Below are positions 7,888-15,822 of a stretch of DNA of 34,214 bases, piece after piece (position 1 is the stretch's first letter; each line of letters opens with the position of its first letter). This stretch comes from Gammaproteobacteria bacterium. GTDB lineage: Bacteria > Pseudomonadota > Gammaproteobacteria > SZUA-140. The notes below the pieces were generated by a model. It was given only the letters and a program-made list of their open reading frames with translations. It ran no database searches and had not been told where the DNA came from. Position numbers and translations under genes: made by a program. The stretch lies in NCBI GenBank assembly GCA_021648525.1, contig JAKISP010000042.1:1-34214 (forward strand). Direction: 5' to 3'.

Positions 7888-8048
7888 GGGGGTGTTAACA
7901 ATTACCTGAGTAAGCGTGATTCTGAGCTATTTTTCGTGCTGGCAAGGCGCGGTAAGGCGTAATAGTTGCTCTATTGCAACGAACCGCAACGCCGCCAGCG
8001 CGGAAAAGAGCCAGAATCCCGCCGCGAACGGTAATTGTTAACACCCCC
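7888..8048. repeat. 161-bp palindromic element, MITE-like
   Basis: Perfect 19-base terminal inverted repeats, GGGGGTGTTAACAATTACC at 7888-7906 and its complement at 8030-8048, enclose a second imperfect stem. GATTCTGAGCT and GCTGGC on the left pair with GCCAGC and AGCCAGAATC on the right. A small loop lies around the TAATAG/TATTGCA segment. The whole stretch can fold as one long hairpin. No ORF lies inside. It begins 8 bases after the deformylase stop and ends 41 bases before the amphi-Trp gene. This architecture fits a non-autonomous miniature transposon. It may also act as a bidirectional transcription attenuator. Confidence 0.75.
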
Positions 8049-8089
8049 AAGCACTACTATTGAAATGTGTATGAATAAAGGATGATCTG

Positions 8090-8311
8090 ATGTCAAAAGA
8101 AGAACGGGATATTGAGAAAAATTATTCAACAGCTGAATTTGTCGCAAAGTTACGGCGCCTCGCAGATGCGCTTGAAAATGATGAGCGCTTTGACATTCAG
8201 ATTGCTGGTGAAAGGGTTTATGTGCCGGTAAGAGCGACGTTTAATATTGAGCATGAACGAGAAGGCTCATCGGAAGAGATTGAGTTCCAACTAAAGTGGA
8301 CAAACGATTAA
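8090..8311 (+). CDS. Amphi-Trp domain-containing protein
   Basis: A 73-residue protein with the pattern of the amphi-Trp family: an N-terminal helix (FVAKLRRLADALEN), two beta-hairpins (FDIQIAGERVYVP and ATFNIEHERE) and the C-terminal FQLKW strand with the family tryptophan. Function is unknown; these proteins are small and stand alone in many proteobacteria and archaea. The ATG follows AAGGATGATCTG with good spacing. It is isolated between two unrelated palindromic repeats, so its transcription may start or be attenuated within them. Confidence 0.8.
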   Translation: MSKEERDIEKNYSTAEFVAKLRRLADALENDERFDIQIAGERVYVPVRATFNIEHEREGSSEEIEFQLKWTND

Positions 8312-8350
8312 GCGCATTTCGTTAAAGCACTAGATCAACCTTGTATTGAT

Positions 8351-8519
8351 CCAGGAGTCTCTGTCGGACTTAGGATGAATCTACTGCGAAAAAGCCATTT
8401 CGGCCCATTTTCCCGATCAATTTCGTTAAATATGCTCAATATTCGACTCAAATGATCGAAAAAATGGTCTCAAAATGGCTTTCTCTCGCGACGATCACCT
8501 AAGTCCGACAGGCTCCTGG
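8351..8519. repeat. 169-bp palindromic element, second MITE-like family
   Basis: CCAGGAGTCTCTGTCGGACTTAGG at the left end (8351-8374) pairs with CCTAAGTCCGACAGGCTCCTGG at the right end (8498-8519); two inserted bases and one mismatch separate the arms. Inside, AAAGCCATTT and CCATTTT on the left pair with AAAATGG and AAAATGGCTTT on the right, and GATCAATT with AATGATC, so nearly the whole element folds. There is no ORF. It differs in sequence from the element at 7888-8048. It lies between the convergent amphi-Trp and DAHP synthase genes, where it could end transcription from both sides. Confidence 0.72.
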
Positions 8520-8545
8520 TGCGTGATAAATTTATTCTGGTTTTG

Positions 8546-9655
8546 CTAGTGCTTGTTTGCTAACGTAACACGCTGTTCGTAGGCTTCTCGTGTGATACGG
8601 ATATCTTCGAGAAAGTAGGGTAGTTCATTGAGCGTTAACGCCTGAGGCCCATCCACCAATGCCTTTTTGGGTTCTGGGTGAAAATCAACCAGCACCATGT
8701 TGGCGCCGGCAATGATCCCCTGAGCGGTAACATGCATCACATCCAGAATATTGTCGGGCGCGATGTCACGTGAGCCAACGGAGTGAGAAGGGTCGATGCA
8801 GACTGGCATCCGGGTGAGTCGTTTTACCACGGGTACATGAGCGAAGTCGACAAAGTTACGGTGCGGATCACCCATATTGGTCTTCATACCTCGTAGGCCA
8901 AAGATTACATTGCTATTGCCTTCGCTGGCGAGATATTCAGCAGCATTGAGAGATTCTTCCAGTGTAATACCAAAACCGCGTTTCAGCAGTACGGGATGTT
9001 TCTGCTGGCGGCCAACGATTTTTAGTAACTCAAAGTTCTGAGTATTTCGGGTGCCGATCTGAAACATCACACCGGTTGGGTTCCCCGTCTGCTCTAACGC
9101 TTCATTGATCTCATCGATATGGCTTTCATGGGTGATCTCCATTGCAATCACTTTGATATCGTATTGACCGGCAAGCTCGAAAACATATGGTAGACACTCT
9201 TTACCGAAGCCCTGAAATGAGTAGGGGTTGGTGCGAGGTTTATAGGCTCCCATGCGAGTACATTGCTGGCCGTTTTCCTGCAGGATTTTCATCATTGCTT
9301 CAACATGCTCACGCGTGTTGACTGCGCACAGACCTGCAAACACATTAAGGTTGTTCTGGCCAAAGGTGATGCCGTTGTATTCGAAGGAACAAGTGCGGGT
9401 ATCGTCTTTATGGCGTCCCAGTACGCGGTACTCTTCAGAGATGCGTACAGCACGCTCTACACAGGGGAGCGTGCTCATATCATTAATGTTCAGGGCATGA
9501 GTGTCACCAATCAGATAGATTTCAGTGAGCGTCTGCTGCGATCCCTTTACCTGGTGTATGCGGTGCTCGACAGATGGTAGGTTGTTAAGATGATCCATCA
9601 GGCGGTGGTAACCGTTGCTCTGTGGCTCTGTATCTGGTGCGAGTATTAAAATCAT
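8546..9655 (-). CDS. 3-deoxy-7-phosphoheptulonate (DAHP) synthase
   Basis: First step of the shikimate pathway: condenses phosphoenolpyruvate with erythrose-4-phosphate. It belongs to the class I-beta/KDO8P-synthase-like group. The first ~95 residues form a regulatory-type domain. The TIM barrel then shows the metal Cys (FAGLCAV, Cys110), GAYKPRTNPYSFQG at 136-149, PVLLKRG at 221-227, the PEP-site LRG at 254-256, DPSHS with metal His291, and HPEP...VDG with metal Asp335. The ligand usually Glu, eleven residues before that Asp, is Asp324 (VDFHPEP). The GPCS signature is GLCA. It therefore seems to be a divergent clade; activity is probable but not certain. It stands alone, without other aro genes. 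Confidence 0.82.
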   Translation of the reverse strand: MILILAPDTEPQSNGYHRLMDHLNNLPSVEHRIHQVKGSQQTLTEIYLIGDTHALNINDMSTLPCVERAVRISEEYRVLGRHKDDTRTCSFEYNGITFGQNNLNVFAGLCAVNTREHVEAMMKILQENGQQCTRMGAYKPRTNPYSFQGFGKECLPYVFELAGQYDIKVIAMEITHESHIDEINEALEQTGNPTGVMFQIGTRNTQNFELLKIVGRQQKHPVLLKRGFGITLEESLNAAEYLASEGNSNVIFGLRGMKTNMGDPHRNFVDFAHVPVVKRLTRMPVCIDPSHSVGSRDIAPDNILDVMHVTAQGIIAGANMVLVDFHPEPKKALVDGPQALTLNELPYFLEDIRITREAYEQRVTLANKH

Positions 9656-9862
9656 ATGTGATTATCCGATGTGTTTTTAGTCAGAACTTATTATTTTACA
9701 GAAAAGGCCTGGTTCGTTCAATTAATGCCAAATTCGGTCAATTAACGGTAAGCGTAAAACAAACGCTGGACAAATCAAGGGTGAGCTGAATAGTTACATT
9801 AATTTTCCGTAATAGAGGTGCCCTTAAGCTAGGCAGGCCCCTGGTATGAGTATAGCGACCGA

Positions 9863-11968
9863 TCAGAGTGGTCTTATGATGACGGCTGAAAGTGACGGCA
9901 GGGTGATTGAGAGTGATAACGGTTGCTTCATCCAGGGGATATCGTCAGCCGGAATTCGATTGAGATTGAGTCGATCTTCGCCGCCAAAACGGCGTGAATC
10001 TGAGTTGAAAATTTCTCTGTAGGCACTGTTGCTGGCGATGCCAATGCGGTATGCGTTTCTAGTCGTAGCAGAAAAATTAAGGGCCACAATAACACTGCCA
10101 TCTTCGCTATTCCGCTGGAAAACAATCAATGACTGGCTTGAATCGTGGCGATCAATCCACTCAAACCCCTGTTCATCAAAGTCGTAATAATGTAGCGCCT
10201 GAGTATTACGATAGAGTGTATTAAGCTCGCCTACCATATGGAATAAACCACTATGCAGGGTTTCATCAGTACGCAACCTGGGTAGTTTCTCTTCAGGATG
10301 CCACTTTACATGAGAGGCAAACTCATTGCCCATGAATAGCAACTTTTTTCCGGGGTGTGTAAACAGGTAGGTATAGAGTAGTCGCAGGTTTGCAAAACGT
10401 TGAGACTTGTTCCCAGGCATCTGATGAAGTAATGGCTCGTCATTTTGAGCTAAAAGAGGCAGCATGAAGTCTTCATTAAAAGCGTAGTGCTGACTGAAAA
10501 TAAGTGTTTCATGATGAGCCTGCCGTGCCGTTGTTTGATGCGCGAGGTACCTGAGGGTGTCGTGATACCACCCTATGTTCCATTTCATACTGAACCCTAA
10601 TCCACCTAACGCGGTAGGTGTTGTAACCATTGGCCAGACGGTTTTTTCTTCTACAAACATTAAAACACCGGGATGATTTTGGTGTACAAGGTCATTAATT
10701 TCCCGCAACAGTGATAAAGCATCGTTATTTTGTTGCTCTTTTTGATAGATCATTGAGGTTGATGTACGCAGCTTCAGGCCGTCAATATGGAAGTCGCTGA
10801 GCCAGAAAAGTGCGCTTGATATTAGAAAGCTTCGGACACCATTTTTACTGTAATCAAAGGTGTCAGGGTTGTAGGCAGATTGTTCGTATAAAGGCTCACC
10901 ATCATATCGGTGAAGGGTGTCAGGGGTGGCTGGAATATGATCGATATGCCAGTTGAGGATGATACCGATACGGTGTTGATGACAGTAATCGATAAAATAC
11001 CTAAAATCATCAGGTGTCCCGTGATGATTATCAGGGGCGAAAAACCCGCAGCGAGGTCGTATGAGTGACGCTGAAAATAGTTGGATATGGGTAAAACCAG
11101 AGTCACGTACGTAAGTGACAAGCTGTTTGGCTAGCGCTCGATAGTTGAGTGATGTGTTATCACGGTCACGTTGCCATGAATCAAGATCGACTTCATAGAT
11201 CGATAGTGGTTTATGTCGCCAGTCATAAGTTGTGCGACGGGCGATCCACTGCTGGTCTTGCCATTGATAATCATTATGGCTAGCCACGATTGCACTTTCA
11301 TCGTTGTCGACTGCAAGTTGCAGGGCATAGGGGTCAGTTTTTAGCTGTGCCTCACCGTTGTGATGGTTTCTTATTTCAAATTGATATTGCTCATTTTCGG
11401 TGAGACCAGGAATGAAAATCTCCCAGATACCCGATGCACCAAGCGCTCTCATGGCCTGGCAACGATTATCCCAATGGTTGAATGGGCCGACGACACTGAC
11501 GCGTTCCGCATTGGGGGCCCAGGTGGCGAATAGTACCCCCTCAATATGATCGATGGTGGTGAGGTGCGCACCTAAATAACGGGCGGCGTTGTGTAGCGTT
11601 CCTTTGATAAAAAGAGTGAGTGCTATTTCGGCTGTTTGTTGCCGGAAACTGTAGGCATCGTAGCTACGGTGCGTGATTCCATCACTGTCTAGCCACTCGA
11701 TGATGTAGTGTTCAGGGATTGTGACAGCGGTGCTTGTTAACTCAAAAATGACATTGTTATCGAGACGTTTGAATGCCAGTTGAGGTTCGACTAACGAGGC
11801 GCTAATCGCATGGGGCAGGATGGTACGAATGACGATTTCTTGCAGACCGTTCTGTTGACTAACGTGCTGACCAAGGTAGACAAATGGATTGTGATGACGT
11901 GCCTGCAGTATCTTGCGAGCAACAGAAGCTAAAGCAGGCTGGTGACTGTTTTCCTTTGACGAATCCAT
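9863..11968 (-). CDS. GlgB-like protein lacking key branching-enzyme residues
   Basis: About 701 residues, full length for 1,4-alpha-glucan branching enzyme. It has the N-terminal carbohydrate module, GVLFATWAPNAERVSVVGPFNHWD, the GTPDDFRYFID segment, GGLGFSMKWNIGWYHDTLRY and KKLLFMGNEFA. The catalytic core is altered (numbering from the longer start at 11983). DGLRVDAVASM reads DGLKLRTSTSM, so the conserved Arg and the nucleophile Asp become Lys404 and Arg406. The region I Asp becomes Asn344. The LPLSHDE loop is shortened to LPLLAQNDE. The Glu of the EES motif is kept. I choose the ATG complementary to 11966-11968 because GCGAGG precedes it. The reading frame is intact, so it may be a non-catalytic glycogen-binding or regulatory protein. 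No other glg genes are nearby. Confidence 0.85.
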   Translation of the reverse strand: MDSSKENSHQPALASVARKILQARHHNPFVYLGQHVSQQNGLQEIVIRTILPHAISASLVEPQLAFKRLDNNVIFELTSTAVTIPEHYIIEWLDSDGITHRSYDAYSFRQQTAEIALTLFIKGTLHNAARYLGAHLTTIDHIEGVLFATWAPNAERVSVVGPFNHWDNRCQAMRALGASGIWEIFIPGLTENEQYQFEIRNHHNGEAQLKTDPYALQLAVDNDESAIVASHNDYQWQDQQWIARRTTYDWRHKPLSIYEVDLDSWQRDRDNTSLNYRALAKQLVTYVRDSGFTHIQLFSASLIRPRCGFFAPDNHHGTPDDFRYFIDYCHQHRIGIILNWHIDHIPATPDTLHRYDGEPLYEQSAYNPDTFDYSKNGVRSFLISSALFWLSDFHIDGLKLRTSTSMIYQKEQQNNDALSLLREINDLVHQNHPGVLMFVEEKTVWPMVTTPTALGGLGFSMKWNIGWYHDTLRYLAHQTTARQAHHETLIFSQHYAFNEDFMLPLLAQNDEPLLHQMPGNKSQRFANLRLLYTYLFTHPGKKLLFMGNEFASHVKWHPEEKLPRLRTDETLHSGLFHMVGELNTLYRNTQALHYYDFDEQGFEWIDRHDSSQSLIVFQRNSEDGSVIVALNFSATTRNAYRIGIASNSAYREIFNSDSRRFGGEDRLNLNRIPADDIPWMKQPLSLSITLPSLSAVIIRPL

Positions 11969-12307
11969 CCCATTGCCTCGCATTGGTCGTTTTCTCGCGT
12001 TGGAAAGTGCTCTGTAATTTGCATGTTCTTACTATAGCATATCGACCGAAATGGGCGATTTTTCGCAGAGCTGGATCTGAGTCATCCAGGTGGTCTGCTC
12101 AGTCTATCATTCACAAAAGTTCGAAATAGAATCACTATTTCTGCCTTTTTGCTTAATGCCGGACGAACGAATATGCCTAAATTTGAGCGCTAAGACAGAG
12201 AGGAGGAGGGTATTACGTGCACGTTCCTAAGGTTTCATTAACCTCCCGAGGAATAGAGTAGTGAACATAGCCACCAGGTGGTCACTGTTATTTCTTTGGA
12301 GGATAAA
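11969..12307. other. Divergent intergenic region between glgB-like and DUF2860 genes
   Basis: About 340 bases with no credible gene. Near its right end, AGTGA at about 12263 and TCACT at about 12284 flank CCACC-A-GGTGG, a nested inverted repeat that could be an operator or a small hairpin. A strong ribosome binding site, GGAGGA, at 12298-12303 serves the DUF2860 gene. A TATAGCATA stretch near 12033 might belong to a promoter for the glgB-like gene. No terminator or RNA gene is recognisable. Confidence 0.4.
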
Positions 12308-13240
12308 ATGAAAACTCTATTTATCACCGCATTTTTAACACTGGGCGCGGCTCTATTCGCAGATACACTCTGGGCAGACATTGACAGGCAGGGCTGGAAC
12401 GGCTCTATCGGTCTGGTGCTGGGAGGGGTGAGCAGCGAAAATCAGCTTGATGCCTACAGTGGTAAAAAACGCATTGAGTCACTGACGGAGGCACCTCTCC
12501 GTTTCGATTATGATTTCCTACTTCCTGAAATTCAACTGGGCTACACTTTTCAAAACAATATCACGCTTTTTATGGATGGCAGCCTGCTTGATGGTGGAGG
12601 CAGTGGTATCCGCTATACCTTTTCCGATAAAACTCGCCTGTCGCTATCGATACCCCTGTTTTTGGGTATCAGTGGTGAGGTGTGGCAGGACCCTTATTTG
12701 ATCCAGAAAGAGCGCAGGACCACGGATGCCAGGCTGGACGGTGCGATCGGCATTTCCCTTGATAATATCTGGGGAACCTATGCCTCGATTCATTATCTCT
12801 ATCAGGATATAGCCATAAAAAATGACGGTTCAGGTGAATCGCTTAAATCCCGCCTGACAGCGGCTGAAATCGAGCAACTAAGGCGCAGCAACCGGTCCCA
12901 CAGCGCCACTATTTCCCTGCCACCTTTTAGCCTGGGTCATGGTCTCTATCTGGTTGGCGGGGCCAATTACACCGACACCGATGCGCAAGGTGAAGCCAAT
13001 AGTTTCACCTCGCAAAGTGTTGATTTAACACTCGCTTATGAAAAAAAATATTTTGAATTTTTTGCGCATATCGCGGTGGGTGAGAAGCGATACCGGGCGG
13101 TTAACCCCATCTTCGCGAAGAAACATGAAAGTGACTTTGGCACAGTGGCTGCCGGCATCACCTTCTGGCACCCCTTTAATTGGCAAAACAGTAGTCTGGA
13201 GTTGCTGATCGCGGTTATGTTCACACTGAAAAGCAGCTGA
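12308..13240 (+). CDS. DUF2860-like outer-membrane protein, apparently C-terminally altered
   Basis: A signal peptide (MKTLFITAFL... ending LWA) is followed by a protein rich in alternating aromatic/polar strands. The opening WNGSIGLVLGGVSSENQLDAYSG and the LPEIQLGYTF segment resemble DUF2860, a family of predicted outer-membrane beta-barrels of unknown function. ATG 12308 is chosen over GTG 12278 because GGAGGA lies 4 bases upstream and the signal peptide then starts properly. The last residues (LELLIAVMFTLKSS) do not look like a closing barrel strand. From about 13196 another frame encodes an outer-membrane factor fragment, so the last strand or strands seem lost at a deletion junction. It heads the degraded efflux cassette. 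Confidence 0.6.
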   Translation: MKTLFITAFLTLGAALFADTLWADIDRQGWNGSIGLVLGGVSSENQLDAYSGKKRIESLTEAPLRFDYDFLLPEIQLGYTFQNNITLFMDGSLLDGGGSGIRYTFSDKTRLSLSIPLFLGISGEVWQDPYLIQKERRTTDARLDGAIGISLDNIWGTYASIHYLYQDIAIKNDGSGESLKSRLTAAEIEQLRRSNRSHSATISLPPFSLGHGLYLVGGANYTDTDAQGEANSFTSQSVDLTLAYEKKYFEFFAHIAVGEKRYRAVNPIFAKKHESDFGTVAAGITFWHPFNWQNSSLELLIAVMFTLKSS

Positions 13241-14144
13241 TTGACCTCAATAAGGCTCAGGGCAATGTGGTTGGCTACTATCAGGATGCCTATCAGGCGG
13301 GTTTGATACCGTTTAGCTATTACCAGGGGCATTTCAAGTGGGTTTGGTGCCCTATGAGTTTTTTCTGGATGCCAAGAATAGCCAGCGGCAAAGCAAAATT
13401 CGTGTCCAGGAGGTGCAGCTGGCAAAACTGAAAACGCGCCAATTCATGAATATTTTACGGGGTCGTTTTCCTGCGGATGAGCTGTGGGTAAGCGACGATA
13501 AACTCTTCCCGAGTCTGGACTCTTTCATCGCAGAGATCCCCGCAACAACACTGGTTAATCGTCCTGATATTCAAGCGGCCTTTTCGGAACTGCAAGCCTT
13601 TAACCGTTTAGAGCGCTCGGCAAACAAGGCATTGCTGCCGCAACTCAATCTCAGTGCATCACTGTCCAAAAGTGGGCGGACACTGAAAAAAGCACTGGGT
13701 GGTGATCTTCTCTGGCAGTTGGTGGGTGGCTTGACTCAGCCACTCTTCAATGGTGGGCAACTTAGCGCCATCGCCAGACAAAAATCAGCAGAGGCAGTGG
13801 CGGTCTGGTGGCAATACCAGAACAGAGTGCTTAAGGCGATGCTGGAGGTTGAAAATGCGCTGGCCAATGACAAATTGTTGCGTTGGCAGCTTGAGCAGAA
13901 AGAGGCGGAGGTCAACAATTTAGAGAAAAAAATCGGCTCAGCCAAAGAGCGCTTCAGCGACGGTGATTTGTCTCTTTCCGATTATCTACTGATTAAAATC
14001 GAACAGATTGAGGTGCAGATGGCACTGATTGATGTTGAGGTTCTCTACTTCAAAAACCGTATTGACCTCATCACTGCACTAGGGCTACCAATCGAACCCA
14101 TCCAGCAAAGTGACAACGGGGGAAATAGTGATGAAAAACCGTAA
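13204..14144 (+). pseudogene. TolC-type outer-membrane factor, N-terminal part lost and frameshifted
   Basis: Only the second half or so of an RND-associated outer-membrane channel remains. A first piece, read from 13204, encodes ADRGYVHTEKQLIDL and AYQAGLIPFSYYQ. Reading then shifts near the G4 run at 13326-13329; one more G would join it to GAFQVGLVPYEFFLDAKNS. The remainder is a good match: PATTLVNRPDIQAAFSEL (family RRPDI motif), LLPQLNLSAS, TQPLFNGGQL, the second-repeat coiled coil and final LDLITALGLP-type helix. Around 200 N-terminal residues, including the signal peptide, are missing. The longest single frame is 13338-14144. It overlaps the start of the membrane-fusion gene, as expected of an operon. 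Confidence 0.75.
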
Positions 14145-14886
14145 ATGGTGGCTGATCGCCGCCCTGCTTATTCTGTTTTCGAGCATCATTTTAGTGGATG
14201 CATTGGAAGATGTGGCAGAGATTGAGCAAAAGCAGGTATCACAATATCGTCCGCTGGTCTCGATTGTGAACCTGCAACCACAGGATAACAGTGGCATGAT
14301 CCAGACCTATGCTGAAATCAGACCGCGCTGGGCGACGACCCTGAAGGCGCAGGTGAGTGGGGAAGTGGTGCAGATTTTTGAGCGTTCATCGGTGGGTGAG
14401 CAGGTTAAAAAAGGGGCGCTGTTAATTCGCATTGAGGGGAGTCGCTATCGGGCTGATCTGTTTGATGCGGAGCTGCTGCTGGCAGAGGCAAAACTCAATT
14501 TTTTACAGGCGAAAAGCAAATCGTCTCAGGATCAAAAAAATTGGCAACGAGCTGGTATTGGCGGAATACCATCGGACCTGGTGTTAAACATACCACAACT
14601 GGTAGTGGCGGAAAAAACCGTGAATACCGCTAAAAGCCGCGTGCAAGCCGCCCGGAAAATGCTCGCTTATACCGAAATCCGAGCGCCGTTTGCAGGGATG
14701 ATTACTCGCCGTAATATCAGCATTGGGCAGATCGTTTTTGAAGGCGATGAGCTGTTGCATATTATTCAAAATGAACATCAGGAAATCGTACTCTCATTGA
14801 GCCGAAAGCAGTGGAATATGCAGGCAAAAAACTGGCAAGAGCAGACCGCATCCATTCGTAATAGCGACAACCTGGTATCTGGATGA
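14131..14886 (+). pseudogene. RND membrane-fusion protein, C-terminal part lost
   Basis: A periplasmic adaptor (HlyD/AcrA type). An N-terminal membrane anchor (WWLIAALLILFSSIILV) is followed by the lipoyl half-motif VSGEVVQIFERSSVGEQVKKGALL, a helical hairpin, then the second lipoyl half IRAPFAGMITRRNISIGQIV and the start of the beta-barrel domain. It ends abruptly at residue 251, whereas typical adaptors have about 100 more. A further open stretch in another frame (14849-14961) encodes WYLDDKDQLRQFIATV, of origin I cannot assign. ATG 14131 is preferred to GTG 14110 because GGGGGAAA precedes it. It has probably lost function, since the C-terminal pump-contact domain is missing. Confidence 0.75.
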
Positions 14887-14952
14887 CAAAGATCAATTGC
14901 GGCAGTTTATCGCCACGGTACTTTTCCATCGGAATGAACAAATTATCATTGA

Positions 14953-15822
14953 AACCCCCTCGAAGTGCGGGTAATTGTCAAAAACCGTGAAGCTTCCAGA
15001 GACAGCATGGCTGATCTGATGCAGATGCGCCTGCAAAGTGAAGAGGGTCGCTGGTTTCCACTCACTGTTGTGGCCACGATTGAGTCCACCTATGTTACCG
15101 ATTACATCGTACGCCGGGATGGAAAACGGATGAATACCATCTATGCTTCCATTGATAAAACGCAGGTGGCACCTGCGGATATTGCTCAAGACCTATTTGA
15201 CTATTTCATTCCTGATCTGGAGCAGCGTATTCCGCAAGTTGCTGTCATTGCGGCGGGTGAGCTGGAAGAGATTGGCAATTTGAAGAGCAATCTGATCAAC
15301 GCATTATTCTTCGCCTGCGTTCTTATCTACACCCTGTTGGCGATTCCATTGAAATCCTATTGGCAACCACTCATTATTATGTCGGTGATTCCATTCGGCT
15401 TTGTCGGTGCCGCCATGGGGCATCTGATGATGGATTTGCCACTGAGCTTCCTCTCTTTTCTCGGTATGCTGGCGCTGACGGGTGTAGTGGTCAATGATTC
15501 ACTGCTGCTGATTACACGCTACAACCAGAATAAAGCGCAAGGCAGTACCGTTCATGAGGCGTTGATGGAGGCCGGGCCGGGGCGATTCAAGGCGATATTT
15601 CTTACCACTGTCACCACCGTGGCGGGATTGATGCCGTTGATGAGTGAGACCTCTGAGCAGGCGCAATACCTGATTCCTGCAGCGGTTTCTCTGGCTTATG
15701 GTGAACTGTTTGCGACGCTGATCACCCTTATTTTAGTGCCGGTGCTGATATACAACTCTTCTTTATTAAAAAATCACCACAAAACAAGAAGGAACACATT
15801 TTATGAAAAAATAAATTATTGA
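14953..15822 (+). pseudogene. RND efflux permease, only the C-terminal quarter remains
   Basis: The frame opens after a stop at 14950 with NPLEVRVIVKN, typical of the second large periplasmic loop of AcrB/heavy-metal type RND pumps. It continues RWFPLTVVATIE, then the transmembrane segments: NALFFACVLIYTLLAIPL, PLIIMSVIPFGFVGAAMGHL, SFLGMLALTGVVVNDSLLLI and the final ATLITLILVPVLI. ALMEAGPGRFKAIFLTTVTTVAGLMPL is a clear family signature. About 290 residues remain of roughly 1030. The N-terminal half with the proton-relay residues is absent, so it cannot pump. It is joined to the cut adaptor gene by a short unreadable stretch, which marks a large internal deletion. Confidence 0.85.

Noticed and set aside
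7888-8519. CRISPR array
   Set aside because: The repeated character is two different foldbacks, not regularly spaced direct repeats with spacers.
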